Notes: generated by a model not told the origin, from the sequence alone. A stretch of DNA of 64,000 nucleotides from Pholis gunnellus (GCA_910591455.2 OU342821.1:14447787-14511786), one strand, 5' to 3'. Shown: positions 1 to 11,265, counted from the stretch's first letter. Translations and numbers: made by a program.

Positions 1-1682
1 AGTAAAACACTCCCACTCAGCTTTTGCTGACTCTAGCAGCTCAAGATGACAGAACATCTGTTTGTCCTGAGGAAGTCACAGTCGCGTGTTATGCTGTGTT
101 CACACCAAACGCGGCGCGTACACCTCATCATGTCGTCTCAGACAGAGCAAATTGTATTTTGAGGAGAGCATTTGATGCTCTAATAACTGAAACAACACAA
201 GGCCTCTTCTCTGTTTCTGCTTTGGTGTAGCTGACTCAGACAGCGGAGTGTATTCTTAGCCTCATGCAGACTCAGGTTAAAGCAAATGTTACTGCTAATA
301 AATGACTATGTAGGCTTAGGGGCCCTGAGTAGAGTAGGTCACGATGATGCAGGTCTTGAATAAAAGCGGAAATGCACGATTCTGCACTTCCTGAGTAAGT
401 GATGTAATTAAATATTGTTACTAAGCATTAAAAATAACCAGGACGTGAACATCAAGAATTGAAAATACACATGCAAACAGTGCAAATATGATATTTCTTT
501 TGCACAAAGATGCAGCTGAACGCCTGCAAGTGACAGCTATGTTCCCTGTATGATCTTTTCTACAGTTATTGTGCTGCAGCCAAAACAAATATACAGCAAC
601 GTGACAGAGCAGGGGACTATTTAACAGACCCATTTGTGTGTCAATTACAATTGGAAAAAGTCACACTACTGGCATGAATAGAACAAGGCATGCATTGAGG
701 AATGTGCCGGAACAGTTTGAATGATCACAAGCTGCAAGAATGGAGGCTGATTCAAGGCTGAATAATGGTGCTGTGAAAGGGGAAGGCACAGTGAGGTTTA
801 CACAGATGACTGCAGTAAGATGCATATATGTGCAGAGTCACAGGCAATATAGTATAGCTTATATCCCATCAGCAGCACTAACGCTATATACAGTCCCATC
901 AGAGAGCACATATACAGTTATGCATTTAGACTAAGTGCATGTTGAAAGTGCTAAATTATAGAATTTAGTGTCTTGGCTAAATTACAGTCCCATTAGTTAT
1001 CATGCAAGGTAAGACTGAAGGACAGGCACGCAAATATGTGCTATAATGGGCGGTTCAAGAGTGATACATGCATAGCATTCATCTTACAGCAAGTGTTCAG
1101 TATACTAGTGTGTAATTAAGCCTTTTTCTTTTACATAGCTGCCGTATTATAAACAATATTTAAGACCAACCCTTTCTTGAGATTGCTGGTGTATTTACTG
1201 TGCTTGGACTGCACTGTAAAGAAAGTTTTGAAAAAATAAATGGCATATAAAATTGTGGCTGAATCTCGAAGAAAAACTGAATGACAATGGTGAGATTAAT
1301 AAAGGCTTCATCATCTAAGTCCTAAAATACTCGTCATAGAGTGGTCACAGATTCCCCAAAAAACGTAATTACCAAGAACTGCTTACTTTTCAATACTTCA
1401 TAATGTAAACTGAATGCCTTGATGATTTGTGTCTATTGGTCAAACTGAGTCAACAATGTTAAGGCCTCACACCTCCGCTAACTTCTAATTGGCATTTTGT
1501 CATAACTTCTGAAATTTGACTGACAAGGTGATTGACTGAAAAACAGTTATAACATTTTCATATATTTTTCTGGGATTGAAACGTAGTCCTACATAAATAC
1601 AGTGGGTAGTGTTCTAACCTATATGAGGATTAATAATGAAATGTATAAAAGCCAGACAAACGCAGTTCTCTGTTATTCTTAC
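1..1682 (-). other. prag1: prag1 intron (partial), no exon seen
   Basis: This stretch follows the splice donor at 1681-1682 of the large prag1 coding exon and runs to the window edge. I see no open frame on the minus strand that resembles the next PRAG1 segment (the PPPPPPK...HLLK continuation or the pseudokinase domain), so it is read as intron. The sequence is A/T-rich and has no long simple repeat or recognisable mobile element. Confidence 0.75.
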
Positions 1683-3499
1683 CTGTGCAGTTTCTTGGGT
1701 GGGGGAGGCGGTGGATTGGGCTCATTGTTGGCAGCTCCCTTTCCTGCTGCCAGCAGCTCTGATGAGCCGCCATGCAACGGTTGCTTGGACGGCATGCTCC
1801 CGTTATGCTTGCCCTCTTCCTCTGCACCGGTGCCCTTAGTCTCCCCCTGACAGGCACCATTGTTGGGGGCAGCTGGGGGGGCCGTGCCTGGCTCTGTCAT
1901 CGGAGGGGGGCTGCTGTGGGCCTTCGAGTCCATGGCCTCCTTCCAGACAGCAGCACCATTTACCAAGCCTGTCACCCTAGAGGTTGTCCCCGGGTTGGCA
2001 GCCAACTTTTTCTTCTGTCCCTCTTTCGGCTCTCTCTCATCCTCCTCCTCTTCTTCCTCTATGCGACAGTTCCAGCCAGAATTGTGGTGGTGGGGCTTGT
2101 GCCAGCGTTCAGACACTACTGCGCTGTGGTTCTCTGTATGGACCTTGAAGTGGCCCTCTCTTGCAGAGACGAGGAAAAGCATGGGGAGTTCAGGTAGCGG
2201 GACGGGAGAAGAGCTGGACGGCGAGAGGCTAGAGTTGCCCAGTCTGCGGAGATCAGGAAGAGGGACTGGAGAAGAGAAGGACGGTGAGAGGCTGGAGGTG
2301 CCCAGTCTGGGGAGATCAGGAAGAGGAACTGGAGAAGAGAAGGACGGTGAGAGGCTGGAGGCGCCCAGTTTCGGGGAACGGGTGGTCCTTTTCGGGGGAA
2401 TGGGTGGGCTGGACTGAGGCTTGGGGTGGAAAGTTGGGCTAAGGCTGGCTTCTGGGACCAAAGAGGGTGCGCTGTGGCTGGGGCTGGGCCAGCGGAAAGC
2501 CGGGCTGCTGGGGTCTTTACGTGCAGTGGGGCTGAAGTGGCATTGGGTGCTGATGGCTGAGTCTGGACTGCTCAGGTAGAAAGTCCTGTTCTCCTCTGTG
2601 TGAGCGGCCATTACGGTGATGGTGGTCCGTTGACTCTCTCCTGACAGCTCAGTGCCCTTGAATGAGTTCTTAGTCTGGTTTGGGGACACAAGATGGGATT
2701 GCACCCCATTTCCTTGTGGCCTGCGCTTTTTCTTGGTGCTCTGTGCATAAATGGGTTCTGAGTCTTGTTGTTCATTAGGAGAGCTGGGAGCTGACTGTAA
2801 GCCACCCGTGGCCGTTGGACTTTGGGGGCTCCCTGACTTAACTTGTCTTACTCCGGACCCCTCTGCCCCAGGAAGTGAATCTGTACTACTTCGGTAAGAA
2901 CAAGAGGAGTCCGATAGTCTGGTCTGCTCAGATAGGACGGGAGGAGAGCGGAGGGATGGCGGGGGGTTGTGGCTAACGGTGTCCACACTCAAAGCTGTGG
3001 TGGGGAAAGTAGTAGAAGTGCTGGATGTCTTAGTTGTAACAGCAGCAGTACTCCGACAGCTGATACCATTGCTATGAACTGCAGTAGGACTGGAAGTGAC
3101 GATATCCACAGAAAAAGGTATCTCCACAGGAGCCAGATGGGACTCCTGACAATTTGCCCTGGCAGTCACACTAATTCCATTATAAGTGCTCTTGGTTTTT
3201 GTGGTGGTTGTATTCTGCTCCCTACAGATGTCTCCATTGGCGTTCATCTTTAAACTCTGAGAACTTCTACCCTCCTCCTGGGTGACGAAGATATTGCTAA
3301 TGATCATGGAGTCTTTAGGCAGGATGTTTGGGGATAAGGAAGCCAGGGAGAAGCAGTTGTTGTAGTCCATCTTGGTTTCAGGACTTTGAAGAACGGCCTC
3401 TCTATGGGCCTTGTTGCAGCCGTTACTATCAATGTAAAGAGACGACAGGTCCAAGAGTTTCTTCAAGCCCATACGCTCAACTGGGCTCTTTGTGTTCTC
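1683..3499 (-). CDS. prag1: prag1 large second coding exon
   Basis: 1,817 nt (605 codons plus two bases) between acceptor ...GTGACAG|GAGAAC (AG at 3501-3500) and donor CACAG|GTAAGA (GT at 1682-1681). The exon opens with ENTKSPVERMG. It encodes a long Ser/Thr/Pro-rich, presumably disordered region with these landmarks: EPIYA (codons at 2744-2758), TITVMAAHTEEN, three 21-residue Pro/Ser repeats (2180-2368), an acidic run CRIEEEEEEDERE, and a terminal polyproline PPPPPPKK. A big exon covering the disordered N-terminal half is typical of PEAK-family genes. Several long antisense frames over it are shadows. Confidence 0.92.
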
Positions 3500-3874
3500 C
3501 TGTCACACATAAACATGAGCACACATTAATGAACAGGTACATCATGATGGGGCAGACATAAACTCAAAGGTATGTTACAGGAAAGAGACATTTAAGAGAA
3601 TCACCTGCTCTATGTTCATGTTGACGTCAGTCATCGACTCGTTGGTGTCAAGGCTCATCATAGTGGGTTTGACGGCGATGGTTGGCTTGCTGTAGGGTGA
3701 AGGCGCTGTTACTCCAGATTCTTCATCGCCTCCCAGGATGCTCTTCAAACAAGCGGCTGGCCCACTGCCATCCAGGCCGCCGACAGTCTTGTGGTGTGCA
3801 CTAAGCGGGTGGAAGCAGTTCTTGCAAGAGCCGGGTTTCCACACGTGTTCTGCAAAGTCGCTGCACGCTGACAT
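1683..3874 (-). CDS. prag1: PRAG1 (Pragmin/SGK223) pseudokinase scaffold, 5' part of gene
   Basis: PRAG1 is a catalytically inactive PEAK-family kinase that acts as a cytoplasmic scaffold. From family knowledge, it binds Rnd2 to promote RhoA signalling and recruits CSK through a phosphotyrosine in an EPIYA motif. Two coding exons are present on the minus strand, 3874-3605 and 3499-1683, joined in phase 0 across a 105-nt intron. They give 695 complete codons plus two bases of a split codon. Hallmarks that match vertebrate PRAG1 are the start MSACSDFAEHVWKPGSCKNC, SPYSKPTIAVKPTMM (about residues 60-74), EPIYA at 338-342 followed by a basic patch, TITVMAAHTEEN with YLSSPDSA, the acidic CRIEEEEEE stretch, and a final PPPPPPKK before the donor. 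The C-terminal helical and pseudokinase regions (human protein about 1,400 aa) lie off the left edge. PEAK1 shares the N-terminal pattern, but the EPIYA and SSPDSA segments fit PRAG1 better. Confidence 0.93.
2180..2368 (-). repeat. prag1: Coding minisatellite: 3 x 63 bp in prag1
   Basis: Three head-to-tail 63-bp units (2306-2368, 2243-2305, 2180-2242) each encode 21 residues of the form LGxSSLSPSFSSPVPLPDLxR. They occupy about residues 468-530 of the predicted protein. The first two copies are nearly identical; the third is more diverged (SSSS, PELPM). The unit length is a multiple of three, so copy-number change would keep the frame. The repeats are rich in Ser-Pro and in proline motifs of the sort bound by SH3 domains. 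Confidence 0.95.
2744..2758 (-). other. prag1: EPIYA phosphotyrosine motif in prag1
   Basis: Codons for Glu-Pro-Ile-Tyr-Ala at residues 338-342, followed by QSTKKKRR. The equivalent human segment reads EPIYAESTKRKK. In mammalian PRAG1 the tyrosine in this motif, once phosphorylated, binds the SH2 domain of CSK. Conservation of the motif and its basic flank supports both the orthology call and a retained Csk-recruiting role. Confidence 0.85.
3605..3874 (-). CDS. prag1: prag1 first coding exon
   Basis: Ninety codons from ATG at 3874-3872 to ...NMNIEQ, ending exactly at the donor CAG|GTGATT (GT at 3604-3603), phase 0. The start is chosen because MSACSDF.EH.WKPGSCKNCF is the conserved PRAG1/PEAK1 N-terminus and because an A sits at -3. 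The segment contains a CxxC-type cysteine pair in SCKNC followed by a His-rich stretch, and the conserved SPYSKPTIAVKPTMM block. The reading frame continues nine codons into the intron, which are not coding. Confidence 0.92.
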
Positions 3875-3949
3875 CTTTGGTTTGCTAAATCAGATTTGGT
3901 CAGAAGCGGCGGTTGAGTGATGTGGCAGATACCGGATGAACCGTCATGG
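3875..3949 (-). other. prag1: prag1 5' UTR portion of the first coding exon (acceptor inferred)
   Basis: Upstream of the ATG, a pyrimidine-rich tract (minus strand, about 3965-4000, CTTCTCTCTCCTCTTCTT) leads to GTGGGCCAG|CC with AG at 3951-3950. This is a reasonable acceptor joining this leader to a distal noncoding exon. A second possible acceptor, GATTTAG|CAAACC, lies nearer the ATG but has a weak tract. The leader would include a short upstream ORF at 3947-3900. Confidence 0.5.
3900..3947 (-). other. Possible upstream ORF (15 codons) in the prag1 leader
   Basis: ATG at 3947-3945 opens a 15-codon frame (MTVHPVSATSLNRRF) that stops with TGA at 3902-3900, 26 bases before the prag1 start. It exists in the mRNA only if the acceptor at 3950 is used. 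No similarity to a known peptide was recognised; its likely effect, if any, is on translation of prag1. Confidence 0.35.
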
Positions 3950-6900
3950 CTGGCCCACAGAAGGTTGCAACATCACAAGAAGAGGAGAGAGAAGAATGAG
4001 GTACATTGTTAAAAGAATAAAGTCATGTAATCACTTTTTTGTCATTACCATTGTGATTGAATCAGAATCCCACGTGTCTTTTTTACCCAGTAAAACTGCT
4101 TGTATTACATAAGAACTGTCTAAAAATTCACTTTATCCCATCACATCCTCTTCCACATATGTAACAGAGTATTTTCAGAGTATCAAACTGCTTAAGAGAC
4201 CGCTCATCTTGTCCGGGGATGAACCAATCTGATACGGCACCTTATAAAGCAGATTGGGTTTTGACTGTGACACGACCAACCTAGTGAATACAGTTTATTT
4301 GCTAATGTCATATTAAAATAAAATAAAAATGTAATTAAAAAAAAAGCTGTGGGTATCAGATTTGCACTTAATAGACCCTGAGTTAAGTTATTAGAATCGG
4401 ACAGAAAAAGCTTGATCAATTAATTAAAATGTTCTGCCTTTATTTTTCACCCGAGATTTTCTGAATCAAGAAAAAGTAAGTTGAAATAGCTTTAACATTT
4501 TCTTGAAAACGTAAAGACAGTGATGAGGAAGTTCAGGCTGACAAGTGTCTCGGGGATCATGAAACCCCCGTTAGGATTTAAGTATCTTCCGCCGATGTAA
4601 CTTAAGAAGACCTGATTTGTGCTGTGCTACTTGTTCCCATGGTCTCCTAAATTAGAGGGTATGTGGTTTCTGTTCAACCAAAGGGCCTGCCGGCGTGAGC
4701 CTAGCGACATAAAAGCCCTCCAGAGTCCTCTGCAGCCCCCGACATGCTAGAAGACGACGGAGGCGCCTCAAGCATCCCGAAGGTCGGAATGTCAGGAATG
4801 TCTAAAGTCTCACTAGGGTGAATCTCACACCAACGACAACCTCCCATCCCCCTTCCACACACACACAAACCTCCCACTCAACATGTGTGTCCTCCTTCTC
4901 GCACAAACAAACTGACCCACACACACACACCTCCTTCCTCTCTCTCTTGTGTGTCCTGTTTAACAGGGTTGACAGTGAGAGGATCAACACTATTTCAGAG
5001 AGATCATTTGTTGCCTTGCATCTGGGTTCCCGTCTTTATGTTCTTTACACAGCTTTAATTGCCTCTCAACAAGGTGCTGCAATGATACATGGCTACATTA
5101 GCCCACCATCTAGACCCATTATCCCTAAAAAAAATAGAGGACACGGGAGGATGAACACTAACTCCCCTAAAACAATGAAAAGGGCATATGCACACTGGTG
5201 GCCTAAGTATTACTGTTATTTTTGGCATTCTTTAAGCCACAGGGATTCTGGATTCCTACACTTGTTTATTGACAGAAAATACCAGAACAAATGATAAGGA
5301 ATGCTTCGACTTCTTCTGACATCTGGTAATTCATGGCTCGAGTATTACAACATTGCCATCTATGACTGTGAACGGTCTAATGAAGAGATTTCCTGTTGGT
5401 AAAGCTAATGCATGTTTACATTTTTCTTTGTTCTGTCTGACTCAGTTTGGGCAGGAAAGCACCCGCTAGCGCACTGTTTGTTTAACCGTTCCTGCGACAA
5501 CAGAGGAAACAGAGCCTTGCCTTACATCTTATGGCATTGTGCATGAGTCATACGTAGCGATGACTGATCATTAGGCTACTAGTCCTGCTGCTGTCAGCCC
5601 GACTGCCAATCAGAAACATGTCTAGGGGGTTTCGTGTGGCGATCAGGCAATGACAAAGAATAGACAGACGGAGCACTGTGTTTACAGACGACGTTTGTGT
5701 TTACTAAGTTGGGACCAAACTGACAGGGACAATTTAATCTATGTTGTTATATTTTCCCCGCAGGGAATCAAAGAAAACAACAGAAGTGGACAAGTGGGAA
5801 TTTCAAAAAATAATTCCTCAGAAATACACCTCAAACTGCACCTCGGTTTAGGTTATTATACCTCTTGTTTACACGTTCATCCCTGCTTGTTTGAACAGAG
5901 ATAGACCCCGCTGTCTACATTCCACACACCTTCTCAAGCTCAAGGTCCAATATTTCTCACTTCCCCTTGTAAAAACACACACACGCACACAGTGCATAAC
6001 CGCTAGAAGTTCAGCCATATGACAGAATTCAAGGCCTGCCTTCGGTAAAGAACTCAGACTATGAAAAATATCTCAAGAGCATGTGACAAGTCGGGGGCTC
6101 GAACAAATAAGATGAGTGCAAGGAAAAATGATTGTGGTTAGATGTTGATCTGGTGTGGAATTCATAGTCTTTGCGGTCACCTAATACCGACACTAAGAGC
6201 CTTGAAGACACAAGCCGCATGCACCCATGACCCCTCACACACAGTGGCATGGCCACTAGATGTCTCAAAAACACATTCATTTACTGCCCTATTCTGAGGG
6301 ACTTTAATCATTGTATTCATAGTCTGAAAACCAAATTGGGTTGTCAGTTTCCCATGAAAACGCAAAACTAGGCATTTCCCTGGAGCCACCAGGCTGTGAT
6401 GCACTGAGGAATGCAGTCAGGCTGCAATGTTAGACTGGATGGCAACAGTTTAAATAGCCCAGCGATAGGGTGATCAAGAGGAGTAATTAAGGTAAAGGTT
6501 AGAGGGCTTATCGACACTCAACAGCTGGTAAAACTGGACTTTATCTGAATCCCTCTGCAGGCACCAGCAGCAGACACATTTGACCCCCCCTAAACTCACC
6601 AGCGCGACCGCGCGCGCGCGCAATGGGACAGCCTTAAATGAAGTATAACGTCAGGTCATTTGATGGTTATTATTCTAGGGTTACTGTATCATAATTCACC
6701 GCGTTATCCCATTGACGGCTTTTTACTGAATTGTCGTGCCTTGCCAAAAAAACAAAGCCCATACACGTCAATGAATGAGATGCCTGCAGAATAACAGAGT
6801 CCAGTAACTCATAATCCAAATAATTAGACAACCTATGTTCCATATTATGGTCTGATAACCAGGTCACACCAGCGTCTAGTCACCCACTTTAAACAAATGC

Positions 6901-7440
6901 TTTCACGAGTGACATTTGTCACGCCTGCCTCACTCACAGCCCATTCATTTATTTGAGGGGGGGGACGACACACACAACCTGTTTTCTCGATACTCGGTCG
7001 GAATTTCCGCCAAAACTTGTGAACTTTTGACAGATATCTCAAAACTTCCACATTGAGGTTTGACTGTTTTTCTGGCATGTTTAGTAAATACACATTCGGC
7101 ATAGACAACACATCCCACGTGCCTCGGTTTGAGCCTCCGTTTTAAGATGTGATAAATGATAATTTGGCCAAACACTTGTCTCCCCTGCAGCTGAATCCAA
7201 TTTACGGCAGATTATTGTAGCAGAAAAATCCTTTATGTTCTCCCTCGTGCAGTGAGTGAACTGGCGAAAAACGATGGCTGTTTTCATTACCTGCTTTAAT
7301 ACAATACATTAATAATGTTAACATCTTGGCTCAACCTACATACCAACGAAATAGGTGTATAAAGGAATACAAATACAAGCTATAATATAACCATGCCAAA
7401 GTAGCCAAGGTTATCTCGTGCCTATTGACTGGCTGCTTAC
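3950..7440 (-). other. prag1: prag1 5' UTR intron (inferred), no gene
   Basis: This lies between the inferred acceptor at 3950 and the strong donor at 7440-7435 (CAAGCAG|GTAAGC on the minus strand). It contains interrupted CA tracts (4855-4931), a short alternating CG run (6609-6621) and otherwise unremarkable A/T-rich sequence. Open frames in it are short and low in complexity. I see no further exon. Confidence 0.5.
6609..6621. repeat. Alternating CG run
   Basis: CGCGCGCGCGCGC within a CG-rich stretch beginning at 6603. Alternating purine-pyrimidine CG tracts can adopt Z-DNA. It is isolated in CpG-poor surroundings and not near a recognised promoter. Confidence 0.8.
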
Positions 7441-7620
7441 CTGCTTGGACTTTCTCTTCCCTGGCAACACAAACGCGTTCCCCCCTTTAAAAAAACAGAC
7501 CCAAAAAACAACAACACAACTGATGCTCTTCTAATTCCGATATCCGCCTGTCTTCAGGTATCCCACAAGCGACAGGTTAATGAGACCGTGAGCTGCTGCA
7601 GGCTGGTTTCGGCTCTTAGA

Positions 7621-7652
<32 letters not shown>

Positions 7653-7750
7653 GCTGTGCAGAGGTGGAGTGTTTGAGGCGGAGCAGGAGTCCTCTGCAGC
7701 AGCGTGGAGAGAGCACAAGGAGGTGGGAGGAGCTCAAAGCCAACCATGCA
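7441..7750 (-). promoter_or_regulatory. prag1: Probable prag1 noncoding first exon and promoter region
   Basis: On the minus strand a strong donor, GTCCAAGCAG|GTAAGC, ends an exon at 7441. Upstream the sequence becomes GC-richer and includes a (CAG)9 tract (7622-7648) and a GCTCCTCCCACC element near 7725 resembling an Sp/KLF site. No ATG occurs close to the donor, as expected for a leader exon. The inference is that transcription starts somewhere in 7600-7800 and splices to 3949. The exact start is not visible and no TATA box is evident. Confidence 0.5.
7622..7648. repeat. (CTG)9 / (CAG)9 trinucleotide repeat
   Basis: Nine uninterrupted CTG units on the plus strand, read as CAG in the direction of prag1. 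The tract lies inside the inferred noncoding first exon, so it would be part of the leader rather than encode glutamine. Confidence 0.95.
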
Positions 7751-7905
7751 GTCTGGTCAGTGGCCACTCTCACAGATTCTCATTAAGGCTTTTGTTCTAT
7801 TAGCTGTCATAAGGATTTTTTTTTATGTTATAATTTACAACCCAGCTGTCATTTGACTTGCAGGAAATTACACAATACAGTGTAAATATATACCATAAAG
7901 GACAT

Positions 7906-7928
7906 ACACACACACGCTCACACTCACA

Positions 7929-7968
<40 letters not shown>
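7906..7968. repeat. CA microsatellite
   Basis: Interrupted CA/CT units followed by an uninterrupted (CA)19 at 7931-7968. Open frames of His-Thr or Cys-Val over it are artefacts. Confidence 0.95.
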
Positions 7969-7969
<1 letters not shown>

Positions 7970-7972
<3 letters not shown>

Positions 7973-9889
7973 GTAAGTTGCAACCTAAGGCAAAGAATGC
8001 AAGGTCTCTCAAACTTCTTTTAGGGGGGCGGGTAAAAAAAAAACACTGGGCTGTGTAGGTTTATTCTGCAAGCAATCCATCTTGATCAGAAGCCCTTTGA
8101 TGTGGAAGGTGGGATGTATACAAGCTTCCCTGGGTTTTGCTGCCCCTTCTCTCCTGCAGCCCCCTGGACTGCTCCTGCTTCTGTTCATCATGGTCTGGGG
8201 TGACAGCGTGATAGAACAACACCACCGCTGTTACTGAGCCAATTCTGGACCCCTGCTGGTTTCCATTAAAGGCAGCAAAAGGAGAGGCAAAGCTCACAGA
8301 GTGACAAACACAGCCTCTGTGTTGGATGAAGCCGGTTATCCATAGAGATTAACCTCTGAGCTGAGCATCTCCTCGTATGTCTTGTTGAGAAATAACACTG
8401 AAACAAGGTGTTATCTGGTGGCTTTTTGACTCATTTAAACAGAACCAGAATGTGATCTTTTTTGTGTGCTCTTTTCATACATTTCCTTTTGGTTTTCTTT
8501 AGTGTGATGTAAGGAGGCAACACAGACAGGCCCTGAAGAGATGGATAACGGCAGAAAAAACACTACATCTGTTAACCCCCAAATCAACTTCCCTTTAGTC
8601 CAAGGATCCCATTGCAGTGGTCTACTTCCTGTGAAGGGACACATCTATGAACACGAATCGATTGGACACAGAGCCCGCCTGTTTCCTGAAGCTCACGCGA
8701 GGATTTATAGCAGAGCTGAGACAATCAGCATAAGTGCCACAGCAGAGACTGGACCCAGAAAAAGTGATATCTTTTACAAGACCACCTGTTGAATGTAGAG
8801 TCACAATCCTCTCAAGAGGATTAAGAGTCTGTTGCATTGCATCTATTTTTGGCAGTACAGATGATGAAACGATTCTCCTAATGGGATAATTCAAATAGCT
8901 TGTGCTTTGAATAAAAATATGGAACCATCTATACACCACAGCTATTTTGACTTGGCTTGCAAATTGCAAATTATTATGTCATAGTACATTAAATTCATGC
9001 AGGAAGTGGCATATCCGGTTATAACATTGATGTGTCTGTGCTAAAAAAAATTCTTGTTAAATATATGGGGTGTCACTTTGCATGCTCGCAGTAAAAGTTG
9101 TCATCTAAAACTGTTTCCAGAGACACGCTGAGATAAATCTTCCATCACAAGCTGAGATTTTAGTGCTGAGATGTTGTGGGAACATCCAAATTAGAGGAGC
9201 ACAGCAGGGAATTGGAATCATGTATGGACACTGCAATGCTGGAAGACAAAAGGGTAAAAAGTGGGAGGAAAACATATATTTCTCTGGCTAGATTACTCCT
9301 TGATTCACATGCTATATCCACCAAACCACTTGCCATAGTATTTATAAATTATTACTGATGAATTATAGATTCCATTAGTCTGCATGTAGTGCATGCCACA
9401 CACGTTGGTGCAGTTCTTTGCTGGCATGAGGCTGAAGTTGTCAGTGTGTGTACAGCTTGTCCCATAAAAAATTTGGAGTTGCTCCTCAGTTATAGCACTT
9501 TCTTGAATTATGAAGAGAGTCGAAGCCACTTAATTTTAATCTGGCCATTAAAGGCACTGCTACACTATGCACACTGATGAATTAGCAGTTTGTTGGCATT
9601 CTGCACACAGCTATGAGTATTAGAGAGACTGGAATAGAGGCAACCACTCTGTACTCTTTACACTGCAACATGAAGATGCTGAGGAGAGCTAATCTTGAAC
9701 TGCCAGGGTCCCAGATACGACAGGAGGATGCTGAAATATGAGCAGCTCTACGACAACTCTATGTGATATATGTTGTCTCCTGATGCCCATGTATCTCTGC
9801 ACCCTGATCACTACCACACGTATAGTAAGTATAGAGTCAAGCAATAAATGAATAGAACATTTAATGTTTGAAATAATATTTTGTCACTA
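7970..9889. other. Intergenic, no gene recognised
   Basis: Upstream flank of prag1. Open frames in both strands are short and show no coding bias, recognisable domain or splice context. No mobile element was identified. Confidence 0.65.
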
Positions 9890-11265
9890 AAATGTCAAAG
9901 AAGCCAGGTCATAAAAAGTAATAGTATAATATATCATTAAAGAAAATCATATTATTGTATGTCACCATAATCATAAAAATGGAAAAGTATAGTTTGTCCT
10001 ACCAAATATTCATTCTAATGACATACTATACTCTGATTTTTTCATGACTTTTTATGACATAGTCGTAAAAAAGTCAAACTATAGTGTGTCGAAAAAAGTC
10101 CCCAAAAAGTCATAGTATAGTATGATGAAAAGAGTCAGAGAATTGTATGTTGGAAAAAGTTATAAAAAAGTCACATTATAGTATGTCATAAAAAGTCATA
10201 GAATACTAAAAAATGCATTTCCTGCAGAAAATGTGTTGAAATGCTGAAAGCTGAAATGAATCGCAAAAATAAATGCTGAAAATACAGAAATGGGAGACTA
10301 CCTGTCGGAAAAATGTTGAAGGCCAAAAGCATTAAACTGCACTACTGAAAACCCTTCTAGTTGAAATGTCTAACTGGCAGACTTGGAAGCTAAACTGTAT
10401 TATCGCAAGAAGCTAACAGCTGAATTGCAATGCAGGAAAAGCTTGAAGCTAAACGAGTTTACTGTCAAAGTAATAGTAATAAAAGTAGTAGTAGTAGTGG
10501 TACTTTGATCCCCAGGTGGAAAAATAACATTTTAACTTGAATGTTTTTGGCGGGTAATTTCTGTGCACGTTTGTTGTTGTAATATAGATTTTGGCCACAA
10601 GAGGCTGAAGCACCTCGACCTCATGTTCTAACTAAAACTAACAGAATTTCTTCAAAAATGTAATTGAACCAAAAAAGGTCATAAAAGGTAATTATATTTT
10701 GTGTTAAAAAATAATTAGATTATAATACGTAAAAAAAGTATGTCGAAAAAAGTCAAAATATAGAATGTCGTAAAAGTCATAAAATGTCATAGAATAATAT
10801 GTTGAATACAATGTATTGTATTCTATGTCAAAATAAATCTTAAAAAGTCATAGCATAGTATGTCGAAAAAAGTCAGAAAAAAGTATATAAAAGTCATATT
10901 AAAGTATGACACACAAAAGTAATTAAAATAAATAAATAAAAAATGCTCAAATGTATTGTATATCAAAAATAGTCATAACGAAATCTTAGTGTATTATGCT
11001 TTTAAAAAGGTCATAGTTTGTGTGTCAAAAACCTATTTCACACAATGTAGTTCAAAAAGTCATAGTATAGTCAGTTGTTACACAAAAAAGTCACAGCATA
11101 ATAGATAATATGTCACAGTATAGTATGTCACAAAAAATGATTCAAGAAGTCATGGAATCGATTCGTCTTGGTATCGATTTAAGTGATAAAAAAAGTCATA
11201 AAAAGTCAAAGTATAGTATGTCTTAAAACAGATGCCACAAAAAGTCATATATGTCAAAAACTTTT
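9890..11265. repeat. Degenerate tandem array built on AAAAAGTCATAGTATAGTATGTC
   Basis: Some 1.4 kb consists of diverged copies of a short A/T-rich unit approximating AAAAAGTCATA-GTATAGTATGTC, for example at 10120, 10175, 10855, 11060 and 11195. Copies vary in length and many are partial (AGTATGTC, AAAAAGTCATA). A central part, about 10215-10460, is replaced by a different degenerate motif around GCTGAAATG/AATGCTGAAA, and a short AGTAGTAGT tract follows at 10482. It has the look of an old satellite-like array. Confidence 0.85.

Noticed and set aside
1772..2417. Long plus-strand open frames (141 and 185 codons) across 1772-2417
   Set aside because: They are antisense shadows of the prag1 large exon, whose minus-strand frame has clear protein similarity and splice sites.
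3470..3472. ATG at 3472 as the prag1 start codon
   Set aside because: The frame extends upstream to the acceptor at 3500, and the conserved N-terminus MSACSDF lies in the preceding exon. The Met at 3472 is internal.
9890..11265. CRISPR-like array
   Set aside because: The repeated units are degenerate, irregularly spaced and without unique spacers, and the sequence is vertebrate.
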